Below are positions 43,646 to 50,255 of a stretch of 64,000 nt of DNA, piece after piece (positions within the stretch are counted from its first letter, which is position 1; each line of letters opens with the position of its first letter). This DNA is from Pseudoxanthomonas sp. (GTDB taxonomy: Bacteria; Pseudomonadota; Gammaproteobacteria; Xanthomonadales; Xanthomonadaceae): the NCBI RefSeq assembly GCF_027498035.1, contig NZ_CP114978.1, forward strand, positions 3,906,001-3,970,000. Reading direction: 5' to 3'. The notes beneath the pieces were generated by a model. That model saw nothing but the letters and a program-made list of their open reading frames with translations, did not search any database and was not told the DNA's origin. The translations under genes were made by a program, and so were the position numbers.

Positions 43646-44488
43646 ATGAATAGTCACAAGAAATTCAATAAAGCGCCTGGCTTTGTTCGCCATAATTTCC
43701 TGGCGGTAGTTGTTTTCGTTATGCTGACAGGGGGGGTGGTAGCTCCTGCGCTTGCGGATTGGCAGGTCGATGACGACAAGACTCAGCAGGAAATAGACAA
43801 AATGAAAACCAAGCTTGATGAGCGCCTCAAGCAGATCTACGAGCAGTCATATGTGCAGACTGGGGATGGTAAGGTTTTCAACGTCGATGAGAAAAAGACA
43901 AAAAGCTTGCAATACGAGGAGTCTCAAAGTGGAAATGCCGGAGGGATTAGCGGAAAGCTAGAGGCTTGGGACATCGATGCCCTCGCTGCAGCGCGTTGTC
44001 CTGATGATAGCAAGAATCCGTCAAATTCGAAGCAGCAGCCGATCTGTATTGATATTTTGAAACATGAGGGGAAGTTGTTTAGCTATCTTCTTGATATGCT
44101 TGAGTTGAATAAGCAACGGCAGGAGCAGCTAAAAACCATCATTGATGATCGAAAATCCCTGCAAGAAATTGATTACGGGAAGATTCAATCAAATACGAAT
44201 CGGCTGTTGGCATTTCAGGCTCAGCAGCAAATCGATGCTGCAAACCTTTCTTTAACGATAAATAGCTATGATCGATATTTGAGTAATCAGCGTGCGAGGT
44301 TGGCGGATATTACGCGAAATATGCAGCGTGGTACTGGTGAGAAAGATCAGACTGCGCTCGGGAGCTTTCTCGGTGACCTGTTAGGCCAGGATAATCCTTT
44401 GGTGGGTGCGGCAGAGGGCGTGGCAAGCACTGCGGGTCCGTTGTTGGTTCTCAAAGGTGCGCTGAAGACCGCCAAGCATTACGACTGA
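43646..44488 (+). CDS. virB5: VirB5-like minor pilus protein
   Basis: 280 residues with signal peptide (LAVVVFVMLTGGVVAPALAD). The mature protein is mostly helical and charged (EIDKMKTKLDERLKQIYEQS, LDMLELNKQRQEQLKTIIDD, LAFQAQQQIDAANLSLTINS), like the VirB5 coiled-coil bundle, and ends in a Gly/Ala-rich tail. Assignment rests on position between virB4 and virB6 plus helix content; sequence is always poorly conserved in VirB5. Codon use is clearly more AT-rich than in the flanking chromosome. Confidence 0.8.
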   Translation: MNSHKKFNKAPGFVRHNFLAVVVFVMLTGGVVAPALADWQVDDDKTQQEIDKMKTKLDERLKQIYEQSYVQTGDGKVFNVDEKKTKSLQYEESQSGNAGGISGKLEAWDIDALAAARCPDDSKNPSNSKQQPICIDILKHEGKLFSYLLDMLELNKQRQEQLKTIIDDRKSLQEIDYGKIQSNTNRLLAFQAQQQIDAANLSLTINSYDRYLSNQRARLADITRNMQRGTGEKDQTALGSFLGDLLGQDNPLVGAAEGVASTAGPLLVLKGALKTAKHYD

Positions 44489-44568
44489 TGGATTTTGATA
44501 TTTCGTCGTGCGGTGAGGGTTGAGGTTTAGGTTGAACAGGGATTGTTATTTAGGGTCAAGGTGATGAG

Positions 44569-45645
44569 ATGGATGATGTTTTAAGCGGGTTAACAGGGCT
44601 GGGTTTTTATTCCCTCGTCCTTGATTTCATTTCAGACGAAATTGCTGCGTTTCAAGAGCAGTTGCTGGCTCGCTATGCCACTTTGCTAGGCGTTACAGCG
44701 CTCTCTATTCTGACAGTTTGGATTTTCCTTCAGGGCTGGAGGATTGTTTCTGGGCGTTCGCGTGATTCGATGATGGCGCTGGTTGGTGACTCTCTTCGCG
44801 CGATGTTGATCATTGGCATTGCAACAGGCTGGGCGGGAAATTCGACAGGCTTGTACACGACGCTGACCGACGGACTGCAGACCGCGATTTATGGTTCGGT
44901 GACAGGCGACGTTTCAGGACAGCAGAAGCTGTACGACAAAATGGACAAGAACATGCTGCTGACCACAGTGGCGTTGGGGACGGTAAATTCGATCACCGCA
45001 GGGACAGAGGATGGTTCCAACGCAGTGTCTGGAGAATCGATGCTGATGGGGTTCATGGCAGTAGCTGGAGCTGGTGGCCCAGCGCTGGCGGGTGGAATAA
45101 TGATCCTTCTAAACAAGATTGCCGTCGCGTTGTTCACCGGCTTGGGGCCTTTTTTTATTATTTGCCTATTATTCGATCAGACCAAATCGCTGTTCTCGAA
45201 GTGGTTGCTATATGGGGCGGGGACGCTGTTCTCGGGAGCAGTGTTATATGTGATGAGTACAATCGCGATGAATGCGATGGCGGCCGTGGCGGCGGCCTAC
45301 TGGACCAGTGGACTGTTGCAGATGACGCCTGATGGCGGCCTGCGGCAGGTCACGATCAACACAGCGGGACTCGGGTTGATTTTGACAGCGTTGTTGGTAA
45401 CGGCGCCGCCAATGGCAGCCATGTTCTTCCAGGGGATGCTTGGACAGTTCACACCGTATGCGGCGATTGGGCCAGGATCATCAACCGGAGCAACGCCTGC
45501 ACAGAGGGCGCCCGTGCAGGTGCAGCAGCAGATGCCTGCTGCTAATAATAATCATGGGCAGCGCACCCCAGACGATAGTCGCCGGAATAATGCATCAGAA
45601 GTTGGTCCGAAGAAGTCTAGCGAGCATGGCGTCGCCGGAAATTAA
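44569..45645 (+). CDS. virB6: VirB6 polytopic inner-membrane protein
   Basis: 358 residues. Several membrane helices: LLGVTALSILTVWIFLQGWR, AMLIIGIATGWAGN, GFMAVAGAGGPALAGGIMIL, LFTGLGPFFIICLLFD and the long C-terminal pair up to about residue 300. GLGPFFIICLLFDQTKSLF is the best-kept VirB6/TrbL segment. A polar Gln/Asn-rich tail follows, ending SEVGPKKSSEHGVAGN. VirB6 forms the inner-membrane channel with VirB8. Bases from about 45281 to the end recur downstream at 46611-46990. Confidence 0.93.
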   Translation: MDDVLSGLTGLGFYSLVLDFISDEIAAFQEQLLARYATLLGVTALSILTVWIFLQGWRIVSGRSRDSMMALVGDSLRAMLIIGIATGWAGNSTGLYTTLTDGLQTAIYGSVTGDVSGQQKLYDKMDKNMLLTTVALGTVNSITAGTEDGSNAVSGESMLMGFMAVAGAGGPALAGGIMILLNKIAVALFTGLGPFFIICLLFDQTKSLFSKWLLYGAGTLFSGAVLYVMSTIAMNAMAAVAAAYWTSGLLQMTPDGGLRQVTINTAGLGLILTALLVTAPPMAAMFFQGMLGQFTPYAAIGPGSSTGATPAQRAPVQVQQQMPAANNNHGQRTPDDSRRNNASEVGPKKSSEHGVAGN

Positions 45646-45667
45646 GGTCGACAATTGGAGGGGTTTT

Positions 45668-46177
45668 GTGATCCGCTATTCATTGGTACTTTTTTTTCTC
45701 TGGCTGCTTTTAACGGTATCTCCGGCAGGCTCTCAGACGCGCTGTCCTCCGGGCGCAACGCCAGGTTCCGTGCAGTGTTTACCGGATAATAAACAGGCGA
45801 GCGAGAGTGGGATAATTACTAAGTCGAATGGCTATTGGGAAAAGACGTGGGGGGCTTATGCGTCAGGTGATGATGCTTCTACAAGTGCCGTGAGTGCGGC
45901 TGGGTTTTCATCAAAAAAAGAGGCGGCTGAGGCGGCGCTTGCTGGCTGCAAGGAAAAAGGTGGGAGTGGCTGCAGGATCAAGATAACCTATTTCAATCAG
46001 TGTATGGCGATTGCTGAGACGATTTCCGATATTGAGAAAGGTGGGTCGTTCTTCACGAGTGAAGGGACCATCGAGAAAGCAGAAGAATCGGCGAGTAGGT
46101 ACTGTGAGGAACACTATGGAACGGCGTGCCACGCGGTGTACTCCAAATGCACCGCCCCCATCTATCACGAGGGCTGA
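45668..46177 (+). CDS. Exported DUF4189 protein, copy 1
   Basis: 169 residues from GTG 45668, with GGAGGGG at 45657-45663. Signal peptide (LVLFFLWLLLTVSPAGSQ) is followed by TRCPPGATPGSVQCLPDN and a DUF4189 domain: YWEKTWGAYASGDD, EAAEAALAGCKEKGGSGCRI, YFNQCMAIA. A further Cys set (SRYCEEHYGTACHAVYSKC) suggests a disulfide-rich periplasmic protein. Function unknown. It directly follows virB6, and a second copy follows the broken second virB6, so the virB6 end and this gene travel as a pair. It has no XVIPCD-like tail. Confidence 0.82.
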   Translation: MIRYSLVLFFLWLLLTVSPAGSQTRCPPGATPGSVQCLPDNKQASESGIITKSNGYWEKTWGAYASGDDASTSAVSAAGFSSKKEAAEAALAGCKEKGGSGCRIKITYFNQCMAIAETISDIEKGGSFFTSEGTIEKAEESASRYCEEHYGTACHAVYSKCTAPIYHEG

Positions 46178-46223
46178 AAGACAGATGTGGCCGAGAGGTG
46201 GGCCGAATGAAGGACTCGGCGCC

Positions 46224-46608
46224 GTAAGCTCCCCCGCCTGACAGACACCGCATAAGTAGAACCTTCTGGCATCTTTCCCCAGCCAGGAGGTTTCATGCGT
46301 ACATCCGAGTTCACCGAGTCGCAGATCGTCGCCACGCTCATGCAGGCTGATGCGGGCCTACCGGTCAAGGACCTCTGCCGCCAAGCCGGGATCAGCACCG
46401 CGACGTATTACCAGTGGAAGAGCAAGTACGGCGGCCTGGAAGCCTCCGAGCTGCGTCGGGTCAAGGAGCTCGAGTCCGAGAACGCCAAGCTCAAGCGGAT
46501 GTACGCCGAGCTGGCACTGGACAACGCGGCGATGAAGGATCTGATCGCAAAAAAATTCTAGGGCCGGCGCGCAAGCGCGAGGTCGTCCTGCACCTGGTTC
46601 AGGTACAG
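46224..46608 (+). mobile_element. Remnant of an IS3-family element (left end, orfA, start of orfB)
   Basis: Starts around GTAAGCTCCCCCGCC (46224), which lines up with the end of the intact element at 47525 at the same distance from orfA. It contains a complete orfA and an A7 slip site, but orfB stops after about 20 codons, where the sequence switches abruptly into virB6 at about 46609. The right end is gone. The left boundary is approximate. Confidence 0.75.
46295..46561 (+). CDS. IS3-family transposase OrfA (remnant element)
   Basis: 88 residues; AGGAGG at 46284-46289 precedes ATG 46295. The N-terminal HTH_Tnp_1 domain reads FTESQIVATLMQADAGLPVK, CRQAGISTATYYQWKSKYGG, then a leucine-zipper-like helix ELRRVKELESENAKLKRMYA. 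Ends just past A7 (46549-46555), the site where ribosomes would slip -1 into orfB. Since orfB is missing, no active transposase can be made from this copy; the OrfA protein alone could still bind IS ends. Confidence 0.88.
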   Translation: MRTSEFTESQIVATLMQADAGLPVKDLCRQAGISTATYYQWKSKYGGLEASELRRVKELESENAKLKRMYAELALDNAAMKDLIAKKF

Positions 46609-46990
46609 GGCGGCCGTGGCGGCGACCTACTGGACTAGTGGACTGTTGCAGATGACGCCCGATGGTGGCCTGCGGCAGGTGACGATCAACACAGCGGGAC
46701 TCGGGTTGATTTTGACAGCGTTGTTGGTAACGGCGCCGCCAATGGCAGCCATGTTCTTCCAGGGGATGCTTGGACAGTTCACACCCTATGCAGCGATCGG
46801 ACCAGGATCATCAACCGGAGCGGCGCCAGCGAATAATAGGCCTGTGCGGGTACAGCAGCAGGCGCCAGCGGGAAATGAAAATGTGCAGCGTACCCCTTTG
46901 CCTCAGAATAGGCAGAATCAAAATGACGTATCGGAAGTCGGGCCGAAGAAATCCAGCGAGTATGGAGTGGCCGATAATAAGTTATCGTGA
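46609..46990 (+). pseudogene. 5'-truncated second copy of virB6
   Basis: Encodes the last roughly 120 residues of VirB6 (AATYWTSGLLQMTPDGGLRQ onward) with a tail ending SEVGPKKSSEYGVADNKLS. It corresponds to 45281-45645 of virB6, with a 104-base stretch identical to it (46682-46785 against 45352-45455). The first two thirds of the gene, including the start, are replaced by the IS remnant. The frame is open to its stop, but only a GTG at 46616 could start it; the product would keep one or two membrane helices. Probably non-functional. Confidence 0.85.
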
Positions 46991-47003
46991 TAGAGAGGCT
47001 CTG

Positions 47004-47504
47004 GTGGTTCGTTGCCTCTTAGTAGCTTTTTCCTTCATGCTATTTTTAACCGCTTGGCCGGCGTTTTCACAGACGCGTTGTCCACCTGGTGCGACGCCTG
47101 GGTCGGTGCAATGCTTGCCGGATAATCAAACGGAGGGGGGCGGCCAGGTGATTGCCCGGCCAAAGGGGTATTGGGAGAAGACTTGGGGGGCTTATGCCTC
47201 AGGTGATAATAATTTCAGCTCCATGAGTGCGGCGGGCTTCCCATCTAAAGGAGAAGCTGTTGAGGCGGCGCTCGATGGTTGTAAACAAAAGGGGGGGATT
47301 AACTGCACAGTCAATATTGCGTATTTTAATCAGTGCATGGCCGTGGCTTCGACTGTTTCTGGCGAGGGGGGGTCGTCAATCGTGAGTGCGGGTACTGCCG
47401 AGAAAGCATCGCGGCTTGCGATCAAATCGTGCGATGAAGATTACAGATCTAAATGCGAAGTTGTTTATTCGAAATGCACTGATCCCATCTATTATAGGGA
47501 TTAA
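47004..47504 (+). CDS. Exported DUF4189 protein, copy 2
   Basis: 166 residues from GTG 47004 (GAGAGG at 46993-46998). Signal peptide (LLVAFSFMLFLTAWPAFSQ), then the same TRCPPGATPGSVQCLPDN block as copy 1, GYWEKTWGAYASGDN, GCKQKGGINCTVNIAYFNQC and the Cys-rich end SCDEDYRSKCEVVYSKC. All Cys positions are kept relative to copy 1 while the rest differs considerably, which suggests both proteins are under selection as folded, disulfide-bonded proteins. Function unknown. An intact IS3 element begins 20 bases after the stop. Confidence 0.82.
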   Translation: MVRCLLVAFSFMLFLTAWPAFSQTRCPPGATPGSVQCLPDNQTEGGGQVIARPKGYWEKTWGAYASGDNNFSSMSAAGFPSKGEAVEAALDGCKQKGGINCTVNIAYFNQCMAVASTVSGEGGSSIVSAGTAEKASRLAIKSCDEDYRSKCEVVYSKCTDPIYYRD

Positions 47505-47598
47505 ATTTTTGGAATGGCGGAGGTGGTAATCCCCCCCCCCCGACAATTAGCTGACGCCAGAAGTGGAATTTTCTCGTACGCTTTCCCGAGGAGGTTCC

Positions 47599-47865
47599 AT
47601 GAAGAAGTCCCGCTTTACCGACAGCCAGATCATTGCCGTGCTCAAGCAGGCCGAGGCCGGCACGCTCGTGCCGGAGCTGTGCCGCGAGCACGGCATCAGC
47701 TCGGCGACGTTCTACAAGTGGCGCAGCAAGTTCGGTGGCATGGATGCGTCGCTGATGTCCCAGCTCAAGGAGCTGCAGGACGAGAACCGGCGGCTGAAGA
47801 AGATGTACGCCGATGCCCAGCTCAGCGCCGATCTGCTGAAGGAGGCGATGTCAAAAAAATGGTGA
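47599..47865 (+). CDS. IS3-family transposase OrfA
   Basis: 88 residues; GAGGAGG at 47588-47594 precedes the ATG. HTH_Tnp_1 domain (FTDSQIIAVLKQAEAGTLVP, CREHGISSATFYKWRSKFGG), then a heptad helix (MSQLKELQDENRRLKKMYAD) for multimer formation. Ends SKKW over an A7 slip site (47853-47859) where a -1 frameshift joins it to OrfB to make the full transposase. It differs from the remnant OrfA at 46295, so the two elements are relatives, not copies. Confidence 0.92.
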   Translation: MKKSRFTDSQIIAVLKQAEAGTLVPELCREHGISSATFYKWRSKFGGMDASLMSQLKELQDENRRLKKMYADAQLSADLLKEAMSKKW

Positions 47866-48686
47866 GGCCATCTCAACGCCGGGAGATAGCCCGATGGGCA
47901 GTCCAAGGCGGGCGCACGAGCATCCGGCACGCCTGCCAGACCTTCGAGCTGAGCGAGACCTGCTTCCGCCACCAGGTCAAGGCGAGCGAGGAGAACGTCC
48001 GGATCGCCGACTGGCTGGTCCGATTGACGACGACGTATCGCGACTGGGGTTTTGGCCTGTGCTTCCTGCACTTGTGCAACGAGAAGGGCTTTGGCTGGAA
48101 CCACAAGCGGGTCTATCGCATCTACCGGGAGTTGGAGTTGAACTTGCGGATCAAGCCGAAGAAGCGGCTGGTCCGCGAGAAGCCTGAGCCGCTGGTGGTT
48201 CCGGACACGATCAATCAGATGTGGTCGATGGACTTCATGCACGACCAACTCAGTGACGGCTGCAGCTTCCGACTGTTCAACGTGCTGGACGACTTCAACC
48301 GCGAAGGACTGGGCATCGAGGTCGATCTGTCGTTGCCAGCCGCCCGGGTGATCCGGTCGCTGGAGCAGATCATCGAATGGCGTGGCAAGCCCAAGTCAAT
48401 TCGTTGCGACAACGGCCCTGAATACCTCAGTGGCGCGCTGTTGACCTGGGCGGAACAGGCCGGCATCGGCATCGAGCACATCCAGCCCGGCAAGCCGCGG
48501 CAGAACGCCTATGTCGAACGCTACAACCGAACCGTGCGCTACGCCTGGCTCGCCCGCACCCTGTTCGACTCGATCGAGCAGTTGCAGGACAAGGCCACCC
48601 GCTGGCTATGGACTTACAACCACGAGCGCCCGAACGTCGCGCTTGGTGGCATCACCCCCATGCAGAAACTGGCACTGGCTGCTTAA
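47859..48686 (+). CDS. IS3-family transposase OrfB, DDE integrase
   Basis: Reached by -1 slippage at A7 or from the ATG at 47859 (275 residues). HTH_21-like region (RDWGFGLCFLHLCNEKGFGW), then the rve integrase core with the catalytic triad in MWSMDFMHDQL (D), IRCDNGPEYLSG (D) and NAYVERYNRTVR (E). There are 35 residues between the second D and the E, the DD(35)E spacing of IS3. The end PNVALGGITPMQKLALA is typical. Looks intact and possibly active. Confidence 0.93.
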   Translation: MVRPSQRREIARWAVQGGRTSIRHACQTFELSETCFRHQVKASEENVRIADWLVRLTTTYRDWGFGLCFLHLCNEKGFGWNHKRVYRIYRELELNLRIKPKKRLVREKPEPLVVPDTINQMWSMDFMHDQLSDGCSFRLFNVLDDFNREGLGIEVDLSLPAARVIRSLEQIIEWRGKPKSIRCDNGPEYLSGALLTWAEQAGIGIEHIQPGKPRQNAYVERYNRTVRYAWLARTLFDSIEQLQDKATRWLWTYNHERPNVALGGITPMQKLALAA

Positions 48687-48730
48687 CTCCACTTTTGGAG
48701 TCCGCTAAAAGTGGGGGGATTACCGCCAGC

Positions 48731-49072
48731 CTAGTGCCCGGCTCGATCTCGCTTCCAGCCGCGGTGTTTGATGTCGAGGTAGAGGCTGTAGAGGGCGGTG
48801 AAGGCGGGGAACAGGTTCTGCAGGACGCCGACGGAGTCCTGTTTGGCCGAGAAGACGAAATAGCTCAGGGTCATGAGGCTGCCGATGACGCTCATGTACC
48901 AGAACAGCCGTGGAATAACTGGCTTGCCTGCGCGCTTTGAGGCGACGAACTGGACCAGCCAGCGGCCGCCGAACATCAATGCGCCGGTGTAGCCGATCAA
49001 TTTCCAGCCGGTGATATGGAGGCCAGTCCAGAACAGCCAGGTGATGGGTTGGTCGAGGAAGGGGATATCCAT
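48731..49072 (-). CDS. LAB_N (lipid A biosynthesis N-terminal) domain membrane protein
   Basis: 113 residues from ATG 49072. Three membrane helices: ITWLFWTGLHITGWKLIGYT, LIGYTGALMFGGRWLVQFVA and the C-terminal SYFVFSAKQDSVGVLQNLFP/TALYSLYLDI region. GALMFGGRWLVQFVASKRAG with VIPRLFWYMSVIGS is the LAB_N signature. Such proteins are usually found next to polyprenyl-phosphate sugar transferases, and here a GT2 gene lies upstream in the same direction. Probable role in transferring or flipping sugars for lipid A or envelope glycans. The 3' end lies seven bases from the IS3 element. Confidence 0.85.
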   Translation of the reverse strand: MDIPFLDQPITWLFWTGLHITGWKLIGYTGALMFGGRWLVQFVASKRAGKPVIPRLFWYMSVIGSLMTLSYFVFSAKQDSVGVLQNLFPAFTALYSLYLDIKHRGWKRDRAGH

Positions 49073-49359
49073 TTCGTTACCGAGTTTGATGGAGTGGCAT
49101 GGGTGCCACCGTCGAAGTAGGCACGTTGGATCGGCGTCGCTTTGGAAAGATAGCAACGAGGTTGGGTAGTGCGATCCGCATGTTTACGTGCGGGTGGGGT
49201 CGATGCTCGATGGCGGGTAATAACGCAGAGGCTATTCGCTGGACTCGCCTCGCGCGTGTACTGCGAGGACTCAAACGTATTAACTGCAGACTGGTACCTG
49301 GGATGCTTGAACGTGCTGACGGCAAGCCAACTGCGCAGGACGAAGCCCTGCCAGCCAAC

Positions 49360-50091
49360 TCACAGCTCCCGTACCGCCGTGCGCTTGCTGCGCACGATGA
49401 GCCAGGCGACGCCGCGGAGGTCGCGGATGCCGACCAAGGCTCGCTGGAGATTGTTGTATTTGGAAACGCCTGAGCCGCGCGGACGGTGATTGACCGGGAC
49501 GCTGACCGTCTTCCAGCCCGAGCGCTGCATCAGTGCCGGCAGGTAGCGGTGCATATGGTCGAAGTAGGGCAGGTCCAGGAATGCGTCGCGCTCGAACAGC
49601 TTGGTGCCGCAGCCAGTATCGGGCGTGTCGTCGTGCAACATGCGGGCGCGGATTGCGTTGGCATATCTGGATGCCCAGCGCTTGCTGCCACTGTCCTGTC
49701 GGTTCACGCGCCAACCCGCATACAGCTTGACCTGTGGATCGCCGGCGTCGCGTGCCTGCAGCAGCTTGGGTAGGTCGGCGGGGTCGTTCTGGCCGTCGCC
49801 GTCAAGGGTGGCGATCCACGTGCCACGTGCGGCTTTGACGCCGGTGCGGATGGCGGTGCTCTGGCCGCTCTGGGTGACATGCTGCAGGACACGCAGTTCC
49901 GGCGTGCTGGCCTTGAGCGACTGCAGGATTGCGAGTGTGTCGTCGCGCGAACGGTCGTCCACATAGATGATTTCGAACGGCACCACGCCGCGCAGGGCTG
50001 CCACGATTTCAGCGACCAGGGGCGCGGCGTTGTCGCGTTCGTTGAAAACCGGGACGACAACGGACAGGGCTGGAGTCTGCATGGTGTGCAT
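49360..50091 (-). CDS. Family 2 glycosyltransferase (dolichyl/undecaprenyl-phosphate sugar transferase type)
   Basis: 243 residues from ATG 50091 (ATG 50082 possible). GT-A fold motifs: LSVVVPVFNERDNAAPLVAE, EIIYVDDRSRDDTLAILQ, GTWIATLDGDGQNDPADLPK (DxD-like), GWRVNRQDSGSKRWASRYAN, DTGCGTKLFERDAFLDLPYF, and NHRPRGSGVSKYNN. It lacks the C-terminal membrane helices of ArnC, so it is of the soluble DPM1 type. With the LAB_N protein it likely makes a lipid-linked sugar for envelope decoration. The 287-base gap between the two genes shows no clear feature. Confidence 0.88.
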   Translation of the reverse strand: MHTMQTPALSVVVPVFNERDNAAPLVAEIVAALRGVVPFEIIYVDDRSRDDTLAILQSLKASTPELRVLQHVTQSGQSTAIRTGVKAARGTWIATLDGDGQNDPADLPKLLQARDAGDPQVKLYAGWRVNRQDSGSKRWASRYANAIRARMLHDDTPDTGCGTKLFERDAFLDLPYFDHMHRYLPALMQRSGWKTVSVPVNHRPRGSGVSKYNNLQRALVGIRDLRGVAWLIVRSKRTAVREL

Positions 50092-50179
50092 TATCCGGTG
50101 TTTCGATGACGGTGAATGACTGGAAGCTTGGCGTGAAATCGGCCGGCCTGGCGGAGTGGGATATTGGACAGGGTGGTGC

Positions 50180-50204
50180 AAAAACGCCCGCATTAGGCGG
50201 GCGT
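50180..50204 (-). terminator. Rho-independent terminator of etfD
   Basis: Read on the minus strand: stem ACGCCCGC/GCGGGCGT around a five-base loop, followed by a T-run (the A-run at 50180-50184 on the plus strand), about 50 bases after the etfD stop. It separates etfD from the glycosyltransferase gene. Confidence 0.9.
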
Positions 50205-50255
50205 GGATGTCGGAATTTGGTGGTGATCCCGGGACGAGTGCTGGCGCCCCTGGGG

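Larger units (their letters stand above)
47525..48724 (+). mobile_element. IS3-family insertion sequence, apparently complete
   Basis: About 1200 bases with two overlapping reading frames. The ends read GGTAATCCCCCC (left) and GGGGGGATTACC (right), a perfect 12-base terminal inverted repeat, with weaker matches inside (AGAAGTGGAATTTT against AAAAGTGGAGTTAA). A run of 11 C follows the left end. The flanking triplets (GGT and GCC) do not match, so no target duplication is visible. It sits exactly between the DUF4189 gene and the LAB_N gene. Confidence 0.88.

Noticed and set aside
45668..46177. DUF4189 proteins as classical XVIPCD effectors
   Set aside because: They have Sec signal peptides and no Gln-rich XVIPCD-like C-terminal domain, so delivery through VirD4 is unlikely.
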